Source: Microcoleus sp. bin38.metabat.b11b12b14.051 (GTDB lineage: Bacteria; Cyanobacteriota; Cyanobacteriia; Cyanobacteriales; Microcoleaceae). From it: a stretch of 64,000 bases of DNA. Positions 18,039 through 25,794 of this stretch are shown here, one piece after another. The translations under genes and the position numbers were made by a program. The notes beneath the pieces are model-generated. The model saw only the letters and a list, made by a program, of their open reading frames with translations, did not search any database and had not been told where the DNA came from. Location: contig NZ_JAAFKD010000006.1 in NCBI RefSeq assembly GCF_013299165.1, positions 62,001 through 126,000 on the forward strand, written 5' to 3'. Each line of letters starts with the position of its first letter. Positions within the stretch are counted from its first letter, which is position 1.

Positions 18039-21000
18039 CTACAGAGATGCTTGATCGTCAAAGAATTTGGTTGGTCTTGGTTTGAGAAGCTTGCCAAATC
18101 GAGCATACAATGCAGGCAGTACCAACAGGGTCAACACCGTTGATGTCAACAAGCCACCCAGAACCACGATCGCCAGTGGCTGCAACAATTCTTTCCCAGC
18201 ACCGCCTCCCAACACCAGAGGAACCACTCCCAAGGCCGAAGTCAGGGCAGTCATCAAAATTGCCAGCAACCGTTCCATCGCCCCTTCCACAATAACTTCA
18301 GACATCGGCATTCCCTGAAGCAGCTTGACGTTGTAGTTATCCACCAATAACAAGCCATTGCGAGTTGCCACGCCGAAGAGTGTCACAAAACCAACCATTG
18401 AGGGCACAGAAAGCGTTCCTCCGGTGAGTAAGACTGCAATCACACCGCCGACGAGTGCTAGCGGTAGATTGACCATAATCATCAGCATAGCGGGAACGGA
18501 CTTGACAGTGAAATACATCAAAATTGAGATCGCAACTACCGCCAATAGTCCAACAATCACAAAGTTACGAGTTGATTCTTGTTGTGACTTGTACTGTCCG
18601 CCATACTCGATCGAATATCCTTGAGGGAGTTGGACAGCTTTACCGACGCGATCGCGAATATCACCGACAACCGAGCCAACATCACGACTGTCAACGTTAG
18701 CAGAAACCACAATCAGCCGTGAGACATTCTCTCGGTTAATCGTATTCGGCCCTCTGCCGTAGTCAATCTTGGCTAACTGCGAGAACGGCACTTGTTGTCC
18801 AGTTGGAGTAGTAACGGGCAGGGCGCGAATGGCATCTAAATTGTTCCGTGCCGATTTAGTTACCCAAACCATCAGATCCACTAACTGTTGTCCGTCCGAC
18901 ACTTGAGAGACAATGCGACCATTTAATGCTGTTTCAGCGAAATTTGAGACCTGCGTTAGTGTCAGCCCGTACTTTAAAGCAGCATCGCGATCGAATTGAA
19001 TCTGCACCTGACGAATTGGAATTTGAGGCTCTAGTTGCAAATCCACCAGTCCCTTGACATCTTTGATTGAGGTTTCAACCTGTTCTCCAATGCGCCGTAA
19101 TTCCTGAAGATCGGGCCCGAAGACTTTAATCGCGATCGCACTTCGCACCCCAGATAAAACTTCATCCATGCGGTGAGAAATAAATCCCCCAATATTAGTC
19201 ACAACGCCTGGAAACTGTCCCATAATTTGTCGCAATGCCTGAATTGTAGCAGGACGATTTTTCATCGCCTCCTCACTCAATTCGACATCTAAGTGCGCCA
19301 AGTTCACTGAAGCAGCATCAGGATCGCCCGGAGCTCGTCCGGCGCGAAGTTGCACTGATTCAAATCGCGGATCAGCCTTGAGCGCATTTTGAATTGCCAC
19401 TCCAATGCGATTCGTGGATTCCAAGGAAGAACCGGGATAAAGCGCGATCGCATTCATCAAAGATTTTTCCTGAAAAGTCGGTAAGAAATTCCGTCCTAGG
19501 GTAGGTACAACAACCATCGCCGCGACGATAGCTGCGATCGTAACTCCCATAATTATCGTAGATTGTCGCATCGCCAACTCAAGCACAGGTCGGTAAATTC
19601 GCTTTGATAACTCCGCGACAAAAGATTCGCTAGTTTTTATGCGACTGTGGGGCAACAACACCGCACACAACGCAGGCGAAATCAGCATCGATTCCAAACT
19701 AGAAACAATGACCACAACCAAATACGCAATTCCCATCGGCGTGAAAATTCGCCCTTCCACCCCTGACAATGTAAAAATTGGCGAGAACACAATAATACCG
19801 ATTAACATTGCGCCAATCAGGGACTCTCGAACTTCCTGACCGCCTTCAAAAATCACCTGCATCACAGGTTTAGGATTTTCAGAAAGATGATTTTCTTGCA
19901 AACGGCGATAAGTATTCTCACAGTAAACAATGGCATCGTCAACCGCAGTACCAATGGCAACTGCCAGACCACCTAACACCATCGTATTGAGTTCTAAGCC
20001 AATCAAATTACAGATTAGCAGCGAAAACAGCAAAGTCAAAAAGAAGTCTAAAAGGCAGACAGTTAGTGTTCGCCAATTCATCAAAAATGGAATCAGAATA
20101 ATCGCGACTATCACACTGCCTTCAATCAATGCCGAGCGTACATTATCCACAGACGCATTGATATAGGCATCTTGACGGAAAGTCACCGTTGCTTTGACAT
20201 CTTTGGGGAAACTAGCTTGCAATTCATCCATTGTTCGCATGATGGCGCGGGTTACAGTGGGACTATCCACCAACGGCTGTTTATTCACCATCACTACGAT
20301 CGTGCGTTTTCCATTCCAACTCGCATCGCCCCGCTGAAGAGCTGGCCCGATCTTCACCTCTGCCACATTTTGCAGTTGAATCGGTTTCCCGTCGCGAATT
20401 GCCACCACAGCCTTTTGCAGATCTTCAATCTTCTGAATTTGTCCTTCTCCGCGCACCACCAATTCCTGATCCGGTGAAATCAGCAATCCGCCCGAAGTCT
20501 TTGCATTTGCTTCAGTTGCAGCCACTACCACATCCTGAAGTGAGATTTTCAATGCTTTGAGCTTTTCGGGATTGGCGATCACTTGAAACTGACGGACATC
20601 GCCACCATAAACCAACACCTGAGACACGCCAGGAACAGACATCAAGCGATTACTAATCACACCATCGACTAGACTGCGAACATCCATCAGCGAGGTTTTT
20701 TCTGATGTGAAAGCATACTGAATCACGGTTCCAATCGGTGGTGATAACGGCGATATTTGAGGAGTTCCAACTCCTTCAGGTAGCTTACTCTGAGCTTCCT
20801 GAAGTCGTTCTGATACAACTTCTCGTGCCGTTTGTGGATCTGTACCCCACTTGAATACAACCCGCAGGACAGAAATCCCAACAGCAGAGGACGATCGCAC
20901 TACCTGCACTCCCGGCGCACCATTCACAGCACTTTCTAAAGGCAGCGTCACCAGCGATTCGACGGCTTCCGGCGCAAGTCCAGGGGCTTCGGTTTGAACT

Positions 21001-21143
21001 TCTACTTGGGGGGGTGCAAAATTTGGCAATACATCTAGGGGCATCTGACTGACGCTATGGATGCTAAAAATTGTCAGCGCGATCGCACCGGCAATCACAA
21101 ACCATCGCTGTGCGATCGCCCATTTTGGAATCAGGTTCAGCAT
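18039..21143 (-). CDS. CzcA/CusA-family heavy-metal RND efflux pump
   Basis: Inner-membrane proton-driven pump, 1034 residues, normal family length. It begins NLIPKWAIAQRWFVIAGAIAL with TM1, then porter loops and twelve membrane segments in two repeats. The TM4 signature is AIGTAVDDAIVYCEN (about 393-407), with two adjacent Asp residues as in the cyanobacterial NrsA-like group of heavy-metal RND pumps rather than the CzcA DG or CusA DAA types. It forms an operon with the short adaptor gene 80 bases upstream. Next to an RppAB/NrsRS-like two-component system, nickel or cobalt export is the best guess; specificity is inferred. No outer-membrane channel gene is in the window. Confidence 0.9.
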   Translation of the reverse strand: MLNLIPKWAIAQRWFVIAGAIALTIFSIHSVSQMPLDVLPNFAPPQVEVQTEAPGLAPEAVESLVTLPLESAVNGAPGVQVVRSSSAVGISVLRVVFKWGTDPQTAREVVSERLQEAQSKLPEGVGTPQISPLSPPIGTVIQYAFTSEKTSLMDVRSLVDGVISNRLMSVPGVSQVLVYGGDVRQFQVIANPEKLKALKISLQDVVVAATEANAKTSGGLLISPDQELVVRGEGQIQKIEDLQKAVVAIRDGKPIQLQNVAEVKIGPALQRGDASWNGKRTIVVMVNKQPLVDSPTVTRAIMRTMDELQASFPKDVKATVTFRQDAYINASVDNVRSALIEGSVIVAIILIPFLMNWRTLTVCLLDFFLTLLFSLLICNLIGLELNTMVLGGLAVAIGTAVDDAIVYCENTYRRLQENHLSENPKPVMQVIFEGGQEVRESLIGAMLIGIIVFSPIFTLSGVEGRIFTPMGIAYLVVVIVSSLESMLISPALCAVLLPHSRIKTSESFVAELSKRIYRPVLELAMRQSTIIMGVTIAAIVAAMVVVPTLGRNFLPTFQEKSLMNAIALYPGSSLESTNRIGVAIQNALKADPRFESVQLRAGRAPGDPDAASVNLAHLDVELSEEAMKNRPATIQALRQIMGQFPGVVTNIGGFISHRMDEVLSGVRSAIAIKVFGPDLQELRRIGEQVETSIKDVKGLVDLQLEPQIPIRQVQIQFDRDAALKYGLTLTQVSNFAETALNGRIVSQVSDGQQLVDLMVWVTKSARNNLDAIRALPVTTPTGQQVPFSQLAKIDYGRGPNTINRENVSRLIVVSANVDSRDVGSVVGDIRDRVGKAVQLPQGYSIEYGGQYKSQQESTRNFVIVGLLAVVAISILMYFTVKSVPAMLMIMVNLPLALVGGVIAVLLTGGTLSVPSMVGFVTLFGVATRNGLLLVDNYNVKLLQGMPMSEVIVEGAMERLLAILMTALTSALGVVPLVLGGGAGKELLQPLAIVVLGGLLTSTVLTLLVLPALYARFGKLLKPRPTKFFDDQASL

Positions 21144-21223
21144 AAAATTTGGGTTTAAAATTAATAGAAAGCTCTAGGTATCTCCGAAGGGCTTAGAGAT
21201 ACCGCGATCGAATAGCTTAGACT

Positions 21224-21844
21224 TCACTTATTAGAGTCACTCGACTTATTCAAGCCCAAGAATGCAATCACACCCACAACGCCGAACCCAGCCGGAATTC
21301 CCACCCACAGTAGAGGAGAGATTCCAGAAGCTGGTGTGGATTCTGATGTGACGTTGGCTGATGTGCCAGAAGCTACTGCGGATGCAGGTGTGGGGCTAGT
21401 CGTTGTACCACCCCGCAATGCCTGTGAATACAACAATGTTGCACCTTGCGTCACCAGCATCACACCGGGTGCTAGGTTGCCTTCTGTGACTTCTATTTTG
21501 TCTCCCTGAGTTGTCCCCGTCTGAATCACAATAGGTTTGTAGCTGGTTCCCTCTTGCACATATACCAGCTTTTGTCCATCTGCATCAACAATACTGCTGT
21601 TCGGAACGGCCAACTTGGCTGCATCAGCACTTGCAGCGAGTGCTTCTGTTTTAATGCCCAATGCTGTGGCTGTTTCCGCATTCACAGTCAGCGGTTGTGT
21701 TACTTTACTACCGTCGCCCTTAAATTCATTGTCATGTCCAACGTGGGCGATCGCAGTAGATGCCGACAACATCAAACTAAGTAGTACCGATGCTCCATAG
21801 CCAACCGCGCGAGAACCGTAAATCCGAGACTGATTAGCTGTCAT
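21224..21844 (-). CDS. short CzcB-like periplasmic adaptor fragment protein with membrane anchor
   Basis: 206 residues from ATG 21844, preceded by GAAGAGAG; a longer in-frame extension exists upstream but lacks a leader-like start. The signal peptide (about 1-33) is followed directly by the His/acid cluster HVGHDNEF. The middle (about 50-135) has the pattern of the C-terminal domain of CzcB adaptors (LAVPNSSIVDADGQKLVYV, LAPGVMLVTQGATLLYSQ). A Ser/Thr/Ala-rich linker and a C-terminal membrane segment (LLWVGIPAGFGVVGVIAFLG) follow. The biotinyl-lipoyl barrel and helical hairpin of a normal adaptor (about 350-400 residues) are absent. Stop-to-start distance to the pump is 80 bases, so they are probably co-transcribed. 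Confidence 0.7.
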   Translation of the reverse strand: MTANQSRIYGSRAVGYGASVLLSLMLSASTAIAHVGHDNEFKGDGSKVTQPLTVNAETATALGIKTEALAASADAAKLAVPNSSIVDADGQKLVYVQEGTSYKPIVIQTGTTQGDKIEVTEGNLAPGVMLVTQGATLLYSQALRGGTTTSPTPASAVASGTSANVTSESTPASGISPLLWVGIPAGFGVVGVIAFLGLNKSSDSNK

Positions 21845-21905
21845 CAAAAATTCTCTCTTCAATAATGAAATTTGCTTTGCTTGATATTCATCATTGCAAG
21901 GAGAA

Positions 21906-21923
21906 GTGAAAATTTGGTGAAAA
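21906..21923 (-). promoter_or_regulatory. candidate response-regulator operator upstream of the adaptor-pump operon
   Basis: Read on the minus strand, TTTTCAC occurs twice with an 11-base period (TTTTCACCAAATTTTCAC), about 60-80 bases before the adaptor start. Tandem sites one helical turn apart are typical of OmpR-family regulators. Assignment to the regulator at 17081-17770 is inference. Confidence 0.35.
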
Positions 21924-22064
21924 GTTGTAATCTTGCTAATCTTCAATTCATTGGCGCATCGGTATATAGTTTTCCTGCCTAAGTCATTTTTGTATATCGG
22001 ACGATGGTTAAAAAATACTGTCAAGTAAAACGAGGCAGAGCCTCAAGATTTGCGTTACCAGGCA

Positions 22065-22238
22065 GAAGGTTGGGGAGAGTCTGACGTTGTAGAAGTTGTC
22101 GAGGCTTTGGAACAAGTTTATAATCATCGCAAAACAGCCAAACGTCGAGGTTTAGCTGCGGTGAATTTTATGTTAGATTGGACTTGGGAAAAACAGGTTA
22201 AGCGCTTTCTTGATGTTATCTCAAGTCTCACAGATTAA
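22065..22238 (+). pseudogene. 3'-end remnant of a second giant TPR-glycosyltransferase gene
   Basis: The frame reads GWGESDVVEVVEALEQ...FMLDWTWEKQVKRFLDV, matching the last ~55 codons of the giant protein (13931-14098). By eye the DNA identity is high, roughly 85-90 percent. There is no start and no upstream domain: homology begins abruptly inside a short repeat (GCGTTACCAGGCAGAA). The stop codon falls within the first unit of the 51-bp tandem array. This is the tail of a paralogue whose body is gone, in the same orientation and separated from the intact gene by the metal-efflux locus. Confidence 0.85.
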
Positions 22239-22633
22239 TCTAACAAAAACATTTCGTAGTACGGACTTCAGTCCGCTCTCACAGATTAATCTAACAAAAA
22301 CATTTCGTAGTACGGACTTCAGTCCGCTCTCACAGATTAATCTAACAAAAACATTTCGTAGTACGGACTTCAGTCCGCTCTCACAGATTAATCTAACAAA
22401 AACATTTCGTAGTACGGACTTCAGTCCGCTCTCACAGATTAATCTAACAAAAACATTTCGTAGTACGGACTTCAGTCCGCTCTCACAGATTAATCTAACA
22501 AAAACATTTCGTAGTACGGACTTCAGTCCGCTCTCACAGATTAATCTAACAAAAACAGTTCGTAGTACGGACTTCAGTCCGCTCTCACAGATTAATCTAA
22601 CAAAAACAGTTCGTAGTACGGACTTCAGTCCGC
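22226..22633. repeat. 8 x 51-bp tandem array
   Basis: Eight head-to-tail units of exactly 51 bp, starting TCTCACAGATTAATCTAACA and ending with the palindrome CGGACTTCAGTCCG plus C. The first six units carry AACATTTCG and the last two AACAGTTCG; otherwise they are nearly identical. Because 51 is divisible by three, both strands stay open across the array, but such frames have no independent start or protein-like composition. Each unit holds one copy of the GGACT/AGTCC palindrome found all over this window. Confidence 0.95.
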
Positions 22634-22833
22634 TCTCAGGTATAAAACCAAAGTCCGCACAGATCCTGATACCAAGTGTGAAAAAATAATGCAACAGTGA
22701 TGGTAGGGTGTGCCGCCACGAATAATTCCTAGCTACCTATCGACAATTTAACAGCTCCGCACCCGATCGCAATGGTATTATAAACGAACATAAAATTTAT
22801 TGTGTAGCAATTTTTTGTCAAACTGGTATTAGT

Positions 22834-22861
22834 TATTGCGGTCAATCGACCTAACATGATA
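22834..22861. repeat. dispersed repeat TTGCGGTCAATCGACC, copy 1
   Basis: The sequence around GCGGTCAATCGACCTAACAT recurs at 27479-27505 with two changes; in both places it borders GGACT-palindrome repeats. The rest of 22634-22883 between the two tandem arrays is AT-rich and shows no gene. Confidence 0.7.
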
Positions 22862-22883
22862 TTATTCATCAGGTTTAGATAAT

Positions 22884-23193
22884 AAGCCTGAAGAAGGACT
22901 GAAGTCCTCACTACGAGCCTGAAGAAGGACTGAAGTCCTCACTACGAGCCTGAAGAAGGACTGAAGTCCTCACTACGAGCCTGAAGAAGGACTGAAGTCC
23001 TCACTACGAGCCTGAAGAAGGACTGAAGTCTTCACTACGAGCCTGAAGAAGGACTGAAGTCTTCACTACGAGCCTGAAGAAGGACTGAAGTCTTCACTAC
23101 GAGCCTGAAGAAGGACTGAAGTCCTCACTACGAGCCTGAAGAAGGACTGAAGTCTTCACTACGAGCCTGAAGAAGGACTGAAGTCTTCACTAC
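22884..23193. repeat. 10 x 31-bp tandem array
   Basis: Ten contiguous 31-bp units (consensus begins GAGCCTGAAGAAGGACTGAA and continues GTCCTCACTAC), with no spacers. Units differ mainly by TCCTC versus TCTTC. Each contains GGACTGAAGTCC, the same core palindrome as the neighbouring 51-bp array and the dispersed hairpins. It ends 19 bases from the stop codon of the glycosyltransferase-methyltransferase gene, so it would lie in the 3' end of its transcript. Confidence 0.95.
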
Positions 23194-23212
23194 GAGCCTG
23201 CGGGACTTGATA

Positions 23213-25630
23213 TTATTTCAACTTTTTAAACCAGACTCCTGTTTCATCAATGGTATTCAGAGAAAATGACTCGCCTTTCATCTTCTCAAAATCGTGTACT
23301 GCTTGCTTGCAGCCCTCCCAGTGCCCGTAATCATCCACCTGAATCAAACCGTTAGCAATCACGCTGTCATAAAGCGTATTAAATATATCCATTGTGGACT
23401 CGTACCAATCTCCATCAGCGTGCAGAAACGCAATACTTCCGATTGCCGATTTGTATTTGGGTAAAGTCTCGGCAAATAATCCCTTAACTGGTACTACAAT
23501 ATCTTTAACTTGCAGTAACTCACAGATTTTGTCCAAATTTTCAGTAATATCAGCTTTGAGAGTTCCTTCGCCAAAATTAGTGAGATTTGCAGGTATTCCC
23601 TGATGGCGATCAATCTCCGTAGGTGCGGGCATTCCTTCAAACGTATCAAAAGCATACAGCAATCTCGGACGGCGGCTGTAATGTTTAATTACAAATGCGA
23701 TTAACGCCGCTGAACCGCCTTTGCAAGTTCCGCATTCTACAAAATTTCCCGGCAAATCTTCCACGCATATTTGCTTTGCCAAACAATACAGAGAAAACAG
23801 TCTCGATTCGCTCAGCAGCGTGTAGGGGCGGACAATAGACAAGATATTTTTAAAGTTCGCAGGAGAATTTTGTGCTGACGATTTGCTGCGTTCAAGAATT
23901 TTTGGCAAATTTTGCGGTGGTAGCAAGGGTAAATTCAGTTGTGGCATAACTGAAATACCGCTGACTGAATAACCGTGCAAATGTGCTGGTAACTGCCAAG
24001 AAATATTGGGATCTGGTTGATGTTTGACAGGCTCGATATTGCCCCGCCAAGCAGCACCCATAATTTGCATGGTTTGATATACAATTGTTTGCCATCCCTG
24101 TTGTTTTAAGTGATCCAAACCCTTCGCTACAGCGGGAGCTGCTAAATCATGAAATAAAATTATTGCATCTTCTTCAGCTAATTTTTCGCAGGCGATCGCA
24201 TCATTTAACGGCCCATCACCTTCGTGTTCTCCGTCAATAAAAATTAACGACCATTTGCGGTTAAATTCCTTTGCTAATTGCTCTACTCTTTGGGGGCTGT
24301 AGCCGGGTACCAACGTCACGGTAGTCTGCACGCCAGAGGCATTGAGAGCGCATTGAATTGAATCGATGACGCTCTGTCTAATATTCTCGGTTTCTAATAG
24401 CGGATCGACGACATCTAACTCTACTCCGGCGAGGGCTAAATGACAGGCCGACCAACCCAACCAGCAGCCAATTTCTAAGGCTTTTTTACCTGTAAATTTC
24501 AGGGCTGTATTATAAAGGATATGTGCTTCGTCGCGGCTGAGAAATCCGACTGAACTAGCACGGCTATCGACATACCAATTGTGCGGAATCTCTCGGCGCA
24601 GGTAAGGCCACGGACAAGTATTAGTGTCGCCAACAATCATGTTGGGAAAGTACGCATCCGGGAGGATAATTTTTAATCCTGGCGACACATAGTCTCCGGC
24701 GGGTAACAAAGTATTGTTTGTGATTTTAGATTGTTGTTGTACTGTTGTTAATTGTGGAGATACTGGACGTTGGATTGGTTGGTAGCGGAGACTAATTTCT
24801 ACTTGATTGCCGTCGGTTGTTGCTAATTTTACTAAGTCGTGCTTGTGGCCGGTCATGTGCAGAATGCCGATCGCCCCGTGCGGCAAATATGGCTCCACAA
24901 AACACGCTTGCTGCTTGTCCCAGACGGGCAAACCGAAGTTGCAGCTCCAGTTACAGCCAGCCGGCAGCATCTCTGTGCGATCGAACATTTCAGTGCCGTA
25001 AACCAACCGATTTAAAGCTATTTGGTCAGTCATCAAAGAAACGTGCCGCTGCAATGCCTCTTCCAGATATACCGCCCAAAGTTCCCAGTGTGGCGCGTCT
25101 TTGTGCAGCGCGAAAATACCTGCATTAATAGTTGGGTAGCTGTGCAACTGTTTTGCCACTTCCTCACCAAAAGCTGCTTGATAGTCGCGAAAAACAAATT
25201 CCCAGTACCAAGGCAATTTGCCATAAGCTAAATAATAGCCTCTGTCCAATTCTGGCACCACGGCTAAACCTCGTTTTGCCGCGCCTTTTACGAATAATTT
25301 TACGGCTTGCCAATCTTGCACCCAAGCATCGGCATCTATCCACAGGTAGATGTCGAAATTGGGGAAGTAACGGCGCAGAAACGGACGAGCTAAAAGTCCT
25401 TTGAGATAGTGAGGCGCTTCATTTTGACCGGGAAAATCAAACTCCCAATCGGGTTTTTGAATGAAATTAACTTGTGTTTCTAGCCACTGTAATTGTTCCG
25501 TAGTGCAGCCGAGATCGAAAAAGCCGATCGCCACATTTGCACCCTCTGATTTTTCCCGCACCGATAAAATAGTGCCTCGCACCAGTTCAAAGTAATTTGC
25601 ATCGGCGGCAGTGATGATGATAATCTGCAT
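23213..25630 (-). CDS. three-domain protein: glycosyltransferase, class I methyltransferase, TylF-type methyltransferase
   Basis: 805 residues. The N-terminal third (1-290) is a GT-A-like nucleotide-sugar transferase with YLWIDADAWVQ (D99/D101, the DxD metal site) and a late HMTGHKHDL. The middle (about 350-540) is a Methyltransf_24-like SAM domain with ALEIGCWLGWSACHLA (about 382-397) and FIDGEHEGDG. The C-terminal part (about 595-805) resembles TylF/macrocin O-methyltransferases: NFVECGTCKGGSAAL (about 625) and LHADGDWYESTMD (about 735). It likely adds and then O-methylates a sugar on a surface glycan or glycoprotein; the substrate is unknown. It stands opposite in strand to the giant TPR glycosyltransferase and its truncated paralogue, suggesting one cell-surface glycosylation region. 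Confidence 0.8.
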   Translation of the reverse strand: MQIIIITAADANYFELVRGTILSVREKSEGANVAIGFFDLGCTTEQLQWLETQVNFIQKPDWEFDFPGQNEAPHYLKGLLARPFLRRYFPNFDIYLWIDADAWVQDWQAVKLFVKGAAKRGLAVVPELDRGYYLAYGKLPWYWEFVFRDYQAAFGEEVAKQLHSYPTINAGIFALHKDAPHWELWAVYLEEALQRHVSLMTDQIALNRLVYGTEMFDRTEMLPAGCNWSCNFGLPVWDKQQACFVEPYLPHGAIGILHMTGHKHDLVKLATTDGNQVEISLRYQPIQRPVSPQLTTVQQQSKITNNTLLPAGDYVSPGLKIILPDAYFPNMIVGDTNTCPWPYLRREIPHNWYVDSRASSVGFLSRDEAHILYNTALKFTGKKALEIGCWLGWSACHLALAGVELDVVDPLLETENIRQSVIDSIQCALNASGVQTTVTLVPGYSPQRVEQLAKEFNRKWSLIFIDGEHEGDGPLNDAIACEKLAEEDAIILFHDLAAPAVAKGLDHLKQQGWQTIVYQTMQIMGAAWRGNIEPVKHQPDPNISWQLPAHLHGYSVSGISVMPQLNLPLLPPQNLPKILERSKSSAQNSPANFKNILSIVRPYTLLSESRLFSLYCLAKQICVEDLPGNFVECGTCKGGSAALIAFVIKHYSRRPRLLYAFDTFEGMPAPTEIDRHQGIPANLTNFGEGTLKADITENLDKICELLQVKDIVVPVKGLFAETLPKYKSAIGSIAFLHADGDWYESTMDIFNTLYDSVIANGLIQVDDYGHWEGCKQAVHDFEKMKGESFSLNTIDETGVWFKKLK

Positions 25631-25794
25631 AAATAGTGAGTTGTGGCGGGTTTATTTAACCTGTTTGCACGATTGAGGTGGATGGGTAAACCCGCCCCGA
25701 CAGGCTGCTGGAAAAGTCTGATTAAATTATAGGCTAAGCTAGGGTGCGCCACCACACCCCAATATTCATAAAACTATACTATCGAGGAGCAAAT

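Noticed and set aside
13931-22238. Integrase attachment sites flanking a genomic island
   Set aside because: The two copies differ by more than 10 percent and no integrase is present, so a simple att duplication is not supported; decay of a paralogue fits better.
22210-22694. Frames of about 157-159 codons on both strands over the 51-bp array
   Set aside because: They exist only because the unit length is a multiple of three; the peptide is the repeat translated, with no leader.
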